From Carya illinoinensis (Eukaryota > Streptophyta > Magnoliopsida > Fagales > Juglandaceae), in the NCBI RefSeq assembly GCF_018687715.1, contig NC_056758.1, positions 14,022,501-14,086,500 on the forward strand: a stretch of DNA of 64,000 nt, written 5' to 3'. The first letter of the stretch is position 1. Each line of letters starts with the position of its first letter. The notes beneath the pieces are model-generated. The model did not search any database. It was given only the letters and a program-made list of their open reading frames with translations, and was not told the origin of the DNA. Below, in pieces: positions 12,332-25,605 of this stretch. Made by a program: the position numbers and the translations under genes.

Positions 12332-15213
12332 CAACCCTGCGAGCTAAGCAGTACTGGAAGGACTGTAAGGCTCGATCGAAGTGTGCAAAAATGGGCAGTG
12401 GATAGCGGTTTAGTAAGAACATCAACTATTTGATCTTTACATGAAAGAACGGATACTTGTAAAGTCTTGTTATGAATACAATCCCTTACGAAATGAAAAT
12501 CAATATCAACATGTTTCGTTCGGGAATGCATGACTGGATTAACTGAGAGATAGGTAGCCTTCAAATTTTCATAGTAGAGAATAGGAGGCTTGGATAGAAA
12601 AATTCCCAGTTCTAAAAGTAGAGACTGTACCCAAATCAGTTCACAAGTTGCATTAGCTAAGGCCTTGTATTCAGCCTCAGTACTAGACCGAGCAATTGTT
12701 GACTACTTCTTCGAACTCTAAAAAATTAGATTTTCACCATAGAACACACAGTAGCCCCTGTAGATTTTCTATCATCGAGACATCCATCTCAGTCGGCATC
12801 CAAAAAGGCAGACAGAGCAGGAGAAGAGGAAGGTGTAATGCTTAGGCCATAATCCACAATTTGCTTCAGGTAGCGTAATATACGCTTTACAGATTGCCAG
12901 TGAGAGATAGAAGGATTATGCATGAACTGGCAGACTCAATTTACTGAGAAAGCTAAATCTGGTCTGGTAAATAGTAGGTATTGTAATCTGCCTACTACAC
13001 TCCTATAAAGTGACGGATCTTCCATGGAAGTAGAATCAAAAGTTGAGAGTTTAGTTGAAGGAGACATCGGGCTACCCACTGGCTTACAGTTAGCCATATT
13101 AGCTTTCTGGAGTAAGTCAAGAATATATTTACGTTGAGTCAAAACAAGTCCAGAGGGATTTCAATGACATTCAATCGCCAAGAAATAATTAAGAGGGTCT
13201 AGATCCTTTAAGGGAAAATCATTACTAAGCGTATGAATAAGCTGAGTAAGAACATGTGAATCCGATCTAGTTAATGCCACATCGTCTACATAAACCAGAA
13301 AATAAATGACCACCGATTGATGATGATAAATGAACAACGAAGTATCTAATTTTGACACAACAAAGCCCAACTCCAGTAATTTCTGACTTAACCGTGCATA
13401 CCACTCACGAGGGGCCTGTTTAAGGCCATATAATGCTCGGTTTAGTTTGCAAAAATAATGAGGAAACTGAGGATGATCAAAACCCATAGCCTGAGACATA
13501 AAAATGGTTTCATCAAGAGATCCATGCAAAAAGGCATTTTGCACATCTAATTGATGGATCGGCCACTGAGAAGAAATTGCAATGGAAAGTACCAACCTGA
13601 TAGTTGTAGGCTTTACTACCGGACTAAAGGTCTCCGAATAATCCAGGCCTTCGAGTTGACTGTAGCCTTTGGCTACTAGTCTGGCTTTGTGTCGCTCGAT
13701 TGATCCATCAGAGAGGTATTTTGTTCTGAAAATCCATCTACATCCCACAAGGTTCTGAGAAGAGGTGGGAGGAACTAGAGTCCAAGTGTTGTTGGAGAGA
13801 AGGGCATCAAATTTCACTTGCATAGCTTTCCTCCATTCGGGAAATTTGGACACAATAGTGACTGAAGAGGATTCATCCGGAGTAACAGCTGAGGTTACAT
13901 GGGAGTGAGGCTTGGGCCAATCAATGGTGTGATCAGTTTGAATTTTTGGGAAGTGATGATGAGTTTTTGAGCGGGTTTGCATGGGATGACCAGTCATGGA
14001 GTGTGACGGAGAAGAGGAAAAAAGTTCAGGAACAATTGAGTGTGCCTTAGATGAATTAGTGGTCGAGCTGAGAGAATGGGAAGACTCAGTACGATTGGTG
14101 GGAGAGAGGGGGGACGTGGGCCTTGAGTTATGATTATGCGAGTGGGCCGAGAACTATGAGTGTGAGAAGAAGAGGAGTTTGACGGGATTGAAGGCGTTGA
14201 AGTGTTGGGATGAGAAACAAGTCGTAAGGGAGATGCAGTGGGCCATAAAACTGGATTAGATAAATTTGGTGGAAGAGAAGTAGAGGGATTGGAATTGGGT
14301 TGTTGAAATGGAAATGCACCTTCATCAAACAGAGCATCATGAGAGACATACATTCTGGAAGTTGGAATTTGAAAACAAAAGTAACCATGGTGATCAGGAC
14401 TGTAACCGAGAAAAACACAGGAAATGGATCGATAATCCATTTTATGTTTATTGTATGGTCTTAGATTGGGCCAACAGAGACATCCAAAAGTTTTCAAAAA
14501 ATTGTAGTTAGGACATTTATTCCACAATTTTTCAAATGGGGATTTATTATTTAGCACATATGTAGGAAGTCTATTAATCAAATAAACCGCAGTGGTGAAT
14601 GCATTGGATCAATATTTTTGTGGTGAAGATGAATGAGCAAGAAGAGCTAGTCCTGTCTCGACAATATGTCGGTATTTTCTCTCAACGGACCCATTTTGAG
14701 AATGAGCATATGGACAAGATAGACGATGAGAAATGCCAAAAGAATGTAAAACAATATTTAGAGATCGAAATTCACCTCCCCAATCAGATTGTAAGGCACG
14801 GATTTTTGTATTAAGAAGTGTTTCAACATGTCTTTGAAAGGATAAAAAAGTTTGAATTACATCGAATTTACATTTTAAAGGAAACATCCATGTAAATCGA
14901 CTGTAGTCATCAACAAAAGATAAGTAGTAGTGAAAACCACCCCTTGACAAAATGGAAGCAGGACCCCAGATGTCAGGAAACAAAAGCTGTAGAGGAGCTG
15001 TGGTTCGAGAGTCAGAAGAGACATATGGAAACTGATGGAGTTTTGCTTGACAATAGGAGGAGCATAACCCAGTGTTTTGAGAGGTTTTCACCAGTAGGGA
15101 TAAACCGGAGATTATTCTTTGTAAAAGTTTCATGGACGAGTGGCCTAAATGTACGTGCCATTGATGTGGAGAGACTCGAGCGGTGGTGAGAGCTTGATGA
15201 GAAGCTGAATTGG
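12250..15213 (-). pseudogene. COP integrase, reverse transcriptase and RNase H
   Basis: Reading leftward from the ATH1 junction: pre-integrase WHVHLGHSS (about 15145); integrase core with FPDIWGPA, LQSDWGGEF and NGSVERKY (14620-15000), giving the D-D-E triad; integrase C-terminal region (14000-14580). RT occupies 13161-13997 with FRTKYLSDGSIERHKARLV, LDVQNAFLHG and the catalytic YVDDV at 13278-13292. RNase H (12250-13142) has QYLLFTRPDLAF and TKHVDIDFHF. In-frame stops fall near 14607, 13158 and 12933, with others in RNase H, and there is a frame change near 14000. The open frames on the plus strand here are shadows. Confidence 0.88.
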
Positions 15214-17226
15214 TGATGAAGCGCTAAAATTGCATGATTAAGTTACTTAAGTGAATAAATTGTTTAATAAAAAAATGATTTAAGTACTTAATTATGCAAT
15301 AGATCATAATACTTGAGTCAATTGATAAATTCTGGTATTTTTGTGCTTAAAAAGATTTATAATACAATTGTTTCACATGAAAATAAATATTTCATTTTTA
15401 TTCCTTTCATAACAGGGGTAGTTTGGGCCATACACAGCAAAGATATCATTCAAGTGTGAATGCACACATGCAGACCAGCCTCATTCGGACAACACACAAC
15501 TGGACAGCAGCCACTCACTCAGACAACACTCATTCGAACTCACACATGCAATAAACATGCAGACCAGCTCACACATGCAGGACAGCAGCCACTCACACAT
15601 GCAATACACATGCAGCAAAGAAACTCACACGTGCAGTAGCAGCAGATTCCTTCTCTCTTTTTCGAGTAGCTGGACGTGTAGCAGGAGATCAATAGCATCA
15701 CATGGACAGCAGCTCACACATGCAATAAACCTGCAGCAAGAAACTCACACAGACGGAAAGCAGCTGGAGTAGCAGGAGATCACATGGAAGCACGTTGAAG
15801 ACAGAAGCTAGAGCAACAAGAGATCACATGGGATCATGGAAGACAAATGGACAGAAAGCAGCAGCAGCAGAGTTTATTCCTTCTTTTTCGTTCGGGTAGC
15901 TGGCAAGAGGAGGAGCTTTTACTTCATTTATTTTCTTTCCTTCTCATTGGAGACGAGGGGACAGTGCAGATAGTAGGTGACTGGGATTTATTTTCTGGTA
16001 GTCATTCCTTTTCATGTTGCAAACGGAACTTGATTGTTCTAGGGGAGAGTTTTTTTTCTGCTTTTAATTTTTTTTACGTTTCTTGCTGTTGTTTTCCATA
16101 CCTGAACTAGGTGGTTTGAATTTATTTTCCTTTTAGTTGGTGGTTTAGACGCAAGACAGATTTTCTTTCATTTTTTCTGCTTACTATTTTTTTCATTCGG
16201 CGTTTGCAAAACAAGAGTTCATTCTTGCTTTTACGGACAGTTGTTTCTCTGTTTTGTATTATGAATGTTAGGGACGGAAGCTGGTAGTTTTTTTTCTTTC
16301 TTTCGTTGAAGACGCTGGGCGGAAGCTTTTGGTTTTCCTTTCACCTTACTTTTCCGTTTAGATCAGCCGTAGAGTGAGCTTTGAGTTGATTTTCTTTTCA
16401 CTTTGTCTCTTTCATTCGGCAGCAGGAGCAGCGTTCCCTTCATTTGACAGTTTTTAGTTTTATTTATTTATTTAGTTTTGTTTTGTTTTATGTCTTTGAG
16501 CTTTGACCGTTTGAACTGCTAGGTATTTTATAGATCATCTATTTTGCATTTTAAGATTTATTCTATGTTAGTATTTTCTTTAATTTTTAATATGAGTTTA
16601 CTTAGATTACTTTTTATTGCTAGAAATATTATGTGTAGCTAATTTCTTAAGCTTGGGTTGTGGAATGGGACGTGATTTGTTTTGGATTCTAGATCGATGC
16701 AATATTTTGTTGATAATTGTGGATTTCACTACGTTACTAGTCGGATTTAAATTGAAAATAGATTGCGGCTCTTGCTCTTGTTTTGTTGTTGATGCAAGGC
16801 ACAACAAAAGCTTGAAAACTATCAAGGCCTCTCTTAGTTGTTTGTTAATGTGTGTTTGACTAGTAAAGTAGAGAATCCCTTAGGAAAATATTACAAAACT
16901 TGAGCTTAACTTTTTATCTTCCGATTAGCAATGCCTTGATTGGATTGTTAATCGAGAAAATTATCTAGAATCTAAAATAAAGAGAGTCTCATACCCAACC
17001 CAAGTGTTCGTTAATTTTTTTTTTATTAGAAATTCTAATTTCAACTTTGATTATCTTTTTGCATTGCATTTTAATCTCATTTTCATCTCTCATACACGAT
17101 TCATTTGTTACTCACAAATCTTTTATACGCTTTGATAACCCTTTGTCCTTGCGGAATACGATCCTGGACTTATCCTTGATACAACTTGACACTTCTACAC
17201 TTGGAAGCACATTCGAAACCGAGTCA
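15214..17226 (+). repeat. ATH1 5' LTR
   Basis: A 2013-bp LTR. It contains a CATGCA-rich array (15450-15775), then pyrimidine/T-rich sequence. Compared with the 3' LTR it keeps a 45-bp segment between two GGAAGCT copies (16276 and 16321). Plus-strand frames at 15557-15772, 15847-16110, 16617-16859 and 17047-17286 also occur in the 3' LTR and look non-coding. Confidence 0.92.
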
Positions 17227-17227
17227 A

Positions 17228-17251
17228 GTTTTTGGCGTCGTTGCCAGGGAC
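17228..17251 (+). other. ATH1 primer-binding site
   Basis: TTTTTGGCGTCGTTGCCAGG lies 1-2 bp after the 5' LTR. It is the TGGCGCCGTTGCCGGGG type of site used by Athila/Tat-clade plant gypsy elements, here with two substitutions relative to the copy in ATH2 (27843). Confidence 0.8.
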
Positions 17252-17394
17252 AACTGGTGCTTATTAGAGCATTCCTCTACTGCTGAGAGGACGTTTGTGG
17301 AGCTGTGAACTTTTTCACAACCTGGGTGACATCTAATCTTTTTCCCTTCTCTCTGTTTATTTTTCATGGTCTTTGATTATCTGCTCTTGTTTGT

Positions 17395-18540
17395 ATGACT
17401 GGTTGGACGAGAGACCATACATCTCGACTGTTTAGGACACAATCATTGACATCTTTTAGCTCTGCATCATCTTCTGTTGAATCATCATCAGACACTGATA
17501 GCATCATGGCTGAAAATGAGCATCATGATAAGGAAGTGGAGAATCCAAACAGGACTCTTAGAGAATATCTTCAGCCTGTTAGGACTAGCACACCTTCTTG
17601 CATCATATTACCTATTAATGCAAATGCTTTTAATTTCAAACCCGGGATGATTCCATTGTTACCACACTTTCATGGTATGGAATCTGAAAACTCCTATTTG
17701 CATATCAAAGAGTTTGAAGAAGTGTGCTCTACATTCGTGGATAGAACATGCACTGATGAGGTCATAAGATTGAAACTGTTTCCATTTTCCTTAAAAGACA
17801 AGGCTAAGACATGGTTGAATTCCTTAAGACCAAGATCCATTGGGACTTGGCAAGAAATGCAAACTGAATTTTTAAAGAAATTTTTTCCCATTCATAGAAC
17901 CAATGCCTTGAAAAGACAGATCATGAATTTTGGCCAAAAGGATGTGGAAACATTTTATCATTGTTGGGAACGATTCAAAGACCTTTTAAATGCATGTCCT
18001 CATCATGGATATGAGAATTGGAGGGTCATTAGTTTTTTTTATGAGGGGTTGCAACCAAAAATGAGACAATTTGTGGAGACCATGTGTAATGGAGTGTTTT
18101 TTAACAAAGAACCTGAGGAAGCTTTTGAATATTTTGATTATCTAGCTGAAAATGCACAATCATGGGATACATCTGATGTTCATGATAGGTCGGAAAGTTC
18201 AAGGACAATTTCAGGGGGTGGGAAATATAATCTGAGAGAAGTAGATGATTTGAATGCTAGGTTGGCTATGATTTCTAAGAAATTAGAAACCATAGAACTG
18301 AAGAAAGTGAATGAAGTACAAGCTGTACCTCAGATTACCTTGAGCTGTAATATTTGTGAAAGCCAAGGGCATTCAACTAATGATTGCCCAACCATTCCAA
18401 CTTTTAAAGAAGTTCTTTTGTTAATATGGTTGCTAAATCTTTTTCAGGTCCTTATTCCAACACCTACAATTCGGGATGGAGAAATCACCCTAATTTCAGT
18501 TGGAGAGGTGATCAAGCTGCTTTACCTGCACCCAACATAG
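17395..18540 (+). pseudogene. ATH1 Gag, N-terminal part (capsid and zinc knuckle)
   Basis: The frame opens with MTGWTRDHTSRLF; an inner ATG at 17506 (MAENEHHDKE) is also possible. The retrotransposon gag/capsid domain spans about residues 85-240 (LPHFHGMESENSYLHIKEF, WLNSLRPRSIGTW, FYEGLQPKMR). A CCHC knuckle CNICESQGHSTNDC follows at about 18348-18390. The authentic frame leaves this ORF just after the knuckle: a frameshift near 18410-18426 moves the rest of Gag into the ORF that begins at 18426. The last 35 or so codons here are out of frame. Confidence 0.88.
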
Positions 18541-19853
18541 CTGGTCCTTCACAAATTGTACCCTACACTACTCTAGGAGGTCCAGGACCATCTCAATATG
18601 CCAACCACATGGTCCCAGCTCAGAAAAAGAACCTTGAAGACAATTTCCAGCAATTATCCACCAACTTCCAGCAGCTGTCCACCAATTTTCAGCAATTCAT
18701 GCAAAGCCAAGTTGCTATCAACAGTCAAAATTCACAAGCCATTGCTGAGATTCGAGGGTCAGTCACAAGGTTGACTACAACCATGAGTGCTCAAGAGAAA
18801 GGGAAGATCCCTGCACAATCTCAGCCTAATCCCCAAGGCCAAAACCACCAATTTCAAAGTGTGGCAGGAGATTCAAATGTCAAGCAAGTCAAGGCTATTA
18901 CAACCTTGAGAAGTGGTAAGGTGATTGGCATTCCAGCTCAAGAGGTAGAAAAGAACGGTAACACTTCTAAACCTCCTTCTGAAAATGAGGCACATGATCC
19001 TTTGGAATCTAAAAGTGTCCCAAGCACTACACTTGTACCTTTTCCTCAAAGGATAGCCCCTTTGCACAAAGATAAGCATCACTCTGAAATTCTTGAAATT
19101 TTTAAGCAAGTTAGGATTAATATACCATTGTTAGATGTTATTCAACAGATTCCTACCTATGCTAAATTTTTAAAGGATTTATGTACCGTAAAAAGAAAAT
19201 TGAATGTGCAAAAGAAAGCTTTTCTTACTGAGCAGGTTAGTGCTATTATCCAAACCAACACTCCTTCCAAATACAAGGACCCAGGATCCCCTACCATAGT
19301 TTGCATGATAGGGAGCTCAAAAATAGGCCAAGCATTATTAGACTTAGGTTCAAGTGTGAACTTATTGCCTTATAATGTTTATGTTCAGCTTGGATTGGGT
19401 GAGTTGAAATCTACTTCTATCACATTGCAGTTGGCTGATAGGTCTATAAAGATTCCTAGAGGTGTTGTGGAAGATGTTTTGGTTCAAGTAGACAAATTCT
19501 ACTATCCAGTAGACTTTGTCGTACTCGACATGCAATTGACTAATCATTCTACTTTCCAAGCACCTGTTATCTTAGGAAGACCCTTCTTGGCTACTTCTAA
19601 TGCACTCATAAATTGTAGAAGTGGAGTTTTAAAGTTGAGTTTTGGAAATATGACCTTGGAGCTAAATATTTTTAATCTTTGCAGGCAACCGCAAGAAGTT
19701 GAAGAAGTTCATGAAGTGAATTTGCTGGAAAATTTCATTGATGAAAATTCTGCACATTACTTTCAACTTATTGATTCTTTAGAGGAATTTGAAGAAGATT
19801 TGAAAATATTTGATAATGTTAATAACTCATCTCTTGTTTCCTCAATAGGTTAG
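18426..19853 (+). pseudogene. ATH1 Gag C-terminal part and aspartic protease
   Basis: It begins with the Athila Gag signature (GPYSNTYNSGWRNHPNFSW). A Gln-rich stretch with a short tandem duplication (FQQLSTN twice) follows, then a linker and the retropepsin-like domain at about 19290-19660. The active-site motif is LLDLGSSVNLLPY; Athila proteases commonly have D-L-G-A/S-S. The frame stops at TAG 19851-19853, but the same frame resumes immediately (QVTPPWRPKFEQLPP), so this is an in-frame nonsense mutation in one Gag-Pol reading. Confidence 0.87.
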
Positions 19854-19898
19854 CAAGTTACACCGCCATGGAGGCCAAAATTTGAGCAACTTCCACCA

Positions 19899-21383
19899 TT
19901 GACATCAACCCTCAAGCCTTCGGAGGAGCAAGCCCCAACTTTGGACTTCAAACCTCTTCCATTGGAGTTGAAGTATGCTTTCTTAGGACCACAAAGCACT
20001 TTCCCTGTGGTAATTTCTTCTCACTTAACTAGTGAACAAGAAGATAAATTGCTAGATGTGCTTAAGAAGCATAAAAAATCTATTGGTTGGACAATGGCTG
20101 ATATAAAAGGTATAAGTCCCTTGGAGTGTACCCATAGGATTTATTTAGAAGATGATGCAAAGCCTTCTAGGGAAATGCAAAGAAGGTTGAATCCCACAAT
20201 GAAGGAAGTGGTTAAAGATGAGGTGTTGAAATTGCTTGATGTGGGTATCATTTACCCCATCTCGGATAGCAAGTGGGTAAGTCCCATTCATGTAGTTCCA
20301 AAAAAATCCGGGCTTACCATTGTTAAAAATGAACAAAATGAATCGATTCCTATGAGGATTCCTACTGGTTGGCGCATGTGTATAAATTATAGGAAGTTGA
20401 ATGCCGCCACTAGGAAAGATCATTTTCCTTTGCCTTTTCTTGATCAAGTGTTAGAAAAAGTTGCTGGACATGCTTTTTATTGTTTCTTAGATGAATTCTC
20501 CGGTTACTATCAATTAGAAATAGCACCAGAGGATCAAGAAAAGACCACCTTTACTTGTCCTTTTGGTACTTTTGCTTTTAGGAGAATGCCTTTTGGTTTA
20601 TGCAATGTACCAGCAACTTTTCAAAGATGCATGCCTAGCATTTTTAGTGACATGATTGAGAACACCCTAGAAGTATTTATGGATGATTTTTCTGTATTTG
20701 GTGATTCATTTGAGAGTTGTTTAACCAATTTACAAGCTGTTTTGGCCAAGTGTGAAGAGAAGCAATTGCTACTTAATTGGGAGAAAAGCCATTTCATGGT
20801 ACAACAGGGCATTGTTCTGGGACATATTGTTTCATCTAGAGGACTTGAAATAGATAGAGCAAAAATTGAGTTGATTTCTAAACTTCCTACACCTAAGTCA
20901 ATAAAAGACATTAGATCTTTTCTTGGGCATGCGGGTTTTTATAGGAGATTTATCAAAGACTTTAGCTCTACTTCTAAGCCTCTATGTAAGCTATTGATGA
21001 ATGATGTAAAATTTGATTGGACACCCAAGTGTCAAGAAGCTTTTTGTCGGCTTAAAACTTTGCTAACCACTGCTCCTATTCTTCAACCTCCTGATTGGTC
21101 ACTTTCTTTTGACATCATGTGTGATGCAAGTGATTTTGCTATAGGAGCTGTTCTTGGACAGCGTAGGAACAAACTTCCTTATGTCATTTACCATGCAAGT
21201 AAAACTTTGAATTTTGCTCAAAAAAATTATTCTACTACTGAAAAAGAATTACTTGCTGTGGTATTTGCTTTAGAGAAGTTTCGTGCATATATTCTTGGTT
21301 CTCCTATAGTCATCTTTATTGACCATGCAGCTCTCAAGTATTTATTAACAAAGAAAGATGCAAAACCAAGGTTGATTAGATGA
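19899..21383 (+). pseudogene. ATH1 reverse transcriptase and RNase H
   Basis: This is in the same frame as the preceding protease ORF. RT motifs: WRMCINYRKLNAATRKDHFP, CFLDEFSGYYQLEIAP, FRRMPFGLCNVPATF and the catalytic FMDDF at 20676-20690, intact. The connection and RNase H follow (FDIMCDASDFAIGAVLGQ, STTEKELLAVVFALEKFR, FIDHAALKYLLTKKDAKPR). The frame ends at TGA 21381-21383, where Athila proteins normally have Trp after L-I-R; the reading resumes as ILLLQEFNIIIKDKKG. Nonsense mutation, otherwise well preserved. Confidence 0.92.
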
Positions 21384-22215
21384 ATACTTTTACTCCAGGA
21401 GTTCAATATTATCATCAAGGACAAGAAAGGAGTAGAGAATGTGGTAGCCGACCATTTGTCTAGGCTCACAGTTGCTAAAACTGAACAACCGACACCTGTT
21501 CTTGATTCTTTTCCTGATGAACATCTTATGTTAGTTGAAAATTTGCCTTGGTTTGCTGATATAGTAAATTTCTTGGTGACAGGACAAACACCACCTCATT
21601 GGAGTGCTCAAGATATACGAAAATTCATGCATGAGGTGAGATCGTTCTTTTATGATGATCCTTACCTTTTCAAGTATTGTTCAGATCAAATCATTAGGAA
21701 GTGTGTGCCCAATGATGAAATTTCTAGTGTCTTAAATTTTTGCCATACAGAAGCTTGTGATGGGCATTTTTCAGCCCATAAAACAGTGGCCAAAATTCTT
21801 CAAAGCGGATTTTATTGGCCAACCATGTTCAAGGATGCCTTTAGTTTTTGTAAAACTTGTGAACCTTGTCAGAAATTAGGAGGAATCACTAGGAGAAATA
21901 TGATGCCTATGCAACCCATACTAGTGATTGAAATTTTTGATTGTTGGGGGATAGATTTTATGGGACCATTTCCTTCGTCTTATGGCTATTTATACATTTT
22001 GCTTACTGTTGACTATTTTTCTAAGTGGGTTGAGGCAGTCCCTTGCAAATCTAATGATCATCAAGTTGTTTTAAAATTTTTGAAAGAAAACATTTTTGCA
22101 AGGTTTGGCATGCCTAAAGCCATAATCAGTGATAATGGCACCCACTTTTGTAACAAGCATTTCTCGACCTTAATGAAGAAGTATGGTATCCATCACAAAA
22201 TCTCTACTCCCTATC

Positions 22216-24639
22216 ATTGACTCACTCAAAAATGAGTAGCACTAATGCTATCCCAAGTGCAGGAGGATGTCATGTAGTAATTAGGAATAAATTCCTAGAT
22301 CGTCTCCTCAGGGAAAGTTACTTAAAATTAAACTCGTTGAAAAATGTGAAAAACTTCACAAAGAGAAAACAAGAGGATGATATGTGCAATGGATGGAAGA
22401 GGTTACTAGTCATGGACTAGATTCATGTTTTTAGATTTCGATTGTCGGATTGGAATGTAAAGGACTAATAGATTAAACTCAGAAATTAATAAAACTAAAT
22501 TAAGAATTAAACTAAATTAGAAAGTAATTGACAAAGCATGTACTGAAAATTGAAAAGCCTCAAAATCAATATTCTAGGGTTCATCACAAATTCTCAAATT
22601 AAACCATAGCAATTGTAATCACTATTAAAATGAAAGCTTAATGAAACAATAAAAATAAATAACATGAAATAAGTAAACAACAAATAAATTACCCAACTAA
22701 AACAAAAACAAAAGTTCTCTACCAAACCCTTCTTGCAATAAATTAAACTAGCACACTAAATTAAAAACTTCTAAAACAATTCCTTTGTTTCATGAAACAA
22801 ACTAGCATACTTGATTAAAACTTCTAAAACAATTCTCTTGTTGCATGAAACCAACTAGCACACTTGAAAGAAATTAAGGTATTACACTTAATGAAATAAA
22901 ATTCTAAAACAATTCTTAATACACTTAATAAAAATTCTAAAACAACAAAGCATTGTAGCCAAAAACAAAAACTGCTGAACACAACACTATGTTTAAGTTA
23001 AAACAAAAACTACCGAACACAACACTATGTTTAAGTTAAAACAAACTGCCGAACACCACTCGATTTAAGTTAAAAACCTGCCGAACACCACTAGGTTTAA
23101 GTTAAAACAAACTGCCGAACACCACTCTGCTGTTTTCCAGCTTAAACAAAAGAAAGCAAAAATGAAAGAAAGAACTAATAACTCCAAGCTTAAGCTAGGT
23201 TCTGTTGCTGCCGCTAGCTTCTAAATGAAAAGAAAATAATTCCAAACTGCCTTCTGCTACTGCTGCTACCAGCTAAATAAATAGCTGATCTCCAGCTGCT
23301 CCAGCTAACCGAACGAAAAAGAAAGAAAAAATAACTCTACTGCTGCTGCACGTCCAGGTTGGTGCTTCCCGTCCACATGGAAAAAGAAAAAGAAATAAAA
23401 CTCTGCTGCTGCACGTTCAGGTTGATGCTTCCGTAGACCACTTTGCCATGTGCTTTCCGTTTGTGTGCTGTCTAGGTGGGTTTGTTGCTGCATGTTTGCA
23501 TGTGAATTCCAGCATTCTGCTATCTTCAACGTGCTTCCATCTCTCAGCTTCACATGCCAAAAGCTTCCAGCAGCACATAGCTGATCTCCTGCACGTCCAG
23601 CTGCTGTCCATGTGGTCCGAATGAGTTTGTTTTACTGTTGTACAATGTCTGCAACGTGCTGTGTTCCTGCATGTGTGCATCCGAATGATTTGTTGGTCTG
23701 CATGTGTAAGTTGGTCCCATGCATGGTGTCCGTGTGAGTTGGTTGCTGTGTGTGCATTGCATGTGTGAGTGGCTGCATGTTTGAGTCCGAATGCTCTGCT
23801 GGCCTGCATGTGTTTTGCACTTTTCTGCATGTGTTGCATGTGTATTGTGCATGAGTGTTGTACGAATGCTTTCTGCTGCTTGGTGTGATCCGAATGAGTG
23901 GTTGCTATCATGCATGTGTGAACTGGTCTGCTGTATGGTGTGAGTGGCTGGCTGTGAGTTGCTGTAACGTGCTGCCCGAGTGATCTGCATGTGCTGGTTT
24001 GTTGCATGTTTGCTTACTGATGTGTACATGTGTGCATGCATGTGTGAGTGCTGTCCGAATGAACTTCTTTCTTTTGCTGTAGTAGCTGCTGCACATGTGA
24101 TTTTCCTGCAAGTGTTGTGTTTGTATGAGTTGTTTCCCTTCCATTCGTGAGTGATGATGCTCCCAAGTTTTGAGGAAACCGGCAAACAAGAGCATGTTGA
24201 ACTGTTCTTGTTGGTGGAAGTTGGAACGGTGCTGGATGAATCTGATCTGTTTTGGGGAGAAAATAAAAAGAAATAAGACAAAATTTGTAGCCAAGAATTT
24301 AATGCCGAGGATGCCCTATGGTTATGGGTTCGCAAGAAGTGCTTCTATCTTTTGAAGATGGAAAGATAGCTCAAGAAACCTTATGAACATGAAGAACAAG
24401 GAGAACAATGGTACAAACACAAATGATAATGGAAAGCAAGAAAAATTATGGACTAGAATGCACAGTAATCAATAGTTGGTAGAATTCAAGCAGAAATTCA
24501 TGCTTTTAATCAATTAAAATCACAACTTTGATTTATTCATTTTAACCATTTTTCCATTTAAAACCAATAATAATGTCATGATGAATTTAAAATACATTGG
24601 TTTTAAATAGCTAAAATATGCAATATTTCAGCTCAATCA
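22216..24639 (-). mobile_element. SL4: solo LTR of the ATH2/SL2 family inside ATH1 integrase
   Basis: The plus strand begins TGACTCACTCAAAAATGAG and ends AATATTTCAGCTCAATCA. Perfect TSDs ATCAT lie at 22211-22215 and 24640-24644. On the minus strand it starts TGATTGAGCTGAAATATTGC like ATH2 and SL2, and ends as SL2 does. Length 2424 bp, no internal domain. It contains TGCATG-rich sequence (23540-24060) and a tandem repeat (22961-23127). The minus frames at 23305-24335 are products of the CATGCA-rich array and not genes. Confidence 0.92.
22961..23127. repeat. 33-38-bp tandem repeat, about five copies, in SL4
   Basis: Units contain ACTGCCGAACACCACT or ACTACCGAACACAACACTAT followed by TTTAAGTTAAAA. 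The first two copies are almost identical and the last is partial. Confidence 0.9.
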
Positions 24640-25256
24640 ATCATCCTCAAACCAGTGGACAAGCTGAACTAGCAAATAGGGAGATTAAAAACATTCTTGA
24701 AAAAACAGTTAACCCAAACAAGGATTGGTCTTTGAGATTGTTTGATGCCTTGTGGGCTTATAGAACAGCCTTTAAAACCATTTTGGGCATGTCTCTATAT
24801 AGACTAGTGTATGGTAAGGCTTGCCATTTGCCTGTAGAGTTGGAACATAGAGCGTATTGGGCCATTAAGCAATGCAATTTTAACATTGATAAAGCTGGTT
24901 GTGTGAGAAAATTTCAGTTGTCTGAGTTGGATGTATTGAGGATGGATGCCTACAACAACTCTAAGTTGTCCAAAGAAAGAATGAAGAACTTCCATGACAA
25001 ACACATCCAACGTAAGACTTTTGAGTCTAATCAAAAAGTGTTATTGTACAACTCTCGGTTACACTTGTTCCCTGGTAAGTTAAGGTCTCGATGGAGTGGG
25101 CCTTATGTGGTACAAACTGTTTTTCCTCATGGTGCTATAGAGATAATGAATCCTCTCAATGGTAACATTTTTAAGGTTAACGGTCAAAGGCTCAAGCCTT
25201 TTATTTCTAACTTTGCACCTGAGGAATCTACTCTACATTTGCTTGATCCTAATTGA

Positions 25257-25600
25257 TGGTTCTTGATCTATCCATTTCTTTTCATTGTTTTCTTTTGTTC
25301 TTCAGTTTTTATTTTTATTTTAGCTGCATTCTTTTCAAAGCTATCCAGGTACTTCCTTTTCCTCTGTCCTTCAGTTTTTCTTTGAATTTTCGGTTATGCT
25401 TTTAGTTGTTTTGCCCCTTAACTGCTCTCTTTGTGTAAATTCTTTCGTTTCTCTTGCATCATTGAGGACAATGCTACAATCTAGTTGGGGGGTGGAAGAG
25501 AATTTATTTCTCTGTTTGCATGCCTTAGACATATTTTGGTCCACTTTGGGGGAGTGTTAGTAATGATTTGAAAGCAGATTAAATCCCTCATTCTTGAAGT
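25257..25600 (+). other. ATH1 post-integrase non-coding region with internal polypurine-like module
   Basis: T-rich sequence without a frame, containing CATTGAGGACAATG (25460-25473) and TAGTTGGGGGGTGG (25482-25495). The latter is nearly the same as the true 3' polypurine tract at 34627-34639. ATH2 then interrupts at 25606. The rest of this region resumes at 33762. Confidence 0.7.
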
Positions 25601-25605
25601 TTACA

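Larger units (their letters stand above)
21384..25256 (+). pseudogene. ATH1 RNase H end and integrase, interrupted by SL4
   Basis: The frame resumes after the TGA at 21381 and carries the RNase H tail (ENVVADHLSRL). Next comes the HHCC zinc-binding region (H-x-x-H around 21765-21780, CKTCEPCQ around 21850-21875). The integrase core has WGIDFMGPF (first D), ISDNGTHF (second D, about 22126-22149) and, beyond SL4, ANREIKNIL (E, about 24675). SL4 interrupts at ...STPYH (22215). Coding resumes at 24645 in the same frame when SL4 and one TSD are removed. The C-terminal part ([43 protein letters not shown]) ends at the TGA of 25254-25256. D, D and E are all present. Confidence 0.9.

Noticed and set aside
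17694..17891. Minus-strand frames within the ATH1, REI and LINE coding regions
   Set aside because: They are shadows of the plus-strand gag, pol and ORF2 frames, which carry the recognisable motifs.
23305..24335. Minus-strand frames of up to 261 codons
   Set aside because: Composition (His, Thr, Gln, Cys from CACACATGCAG repeats) and location in the solo LTR SL4 show they are repeat-derived.
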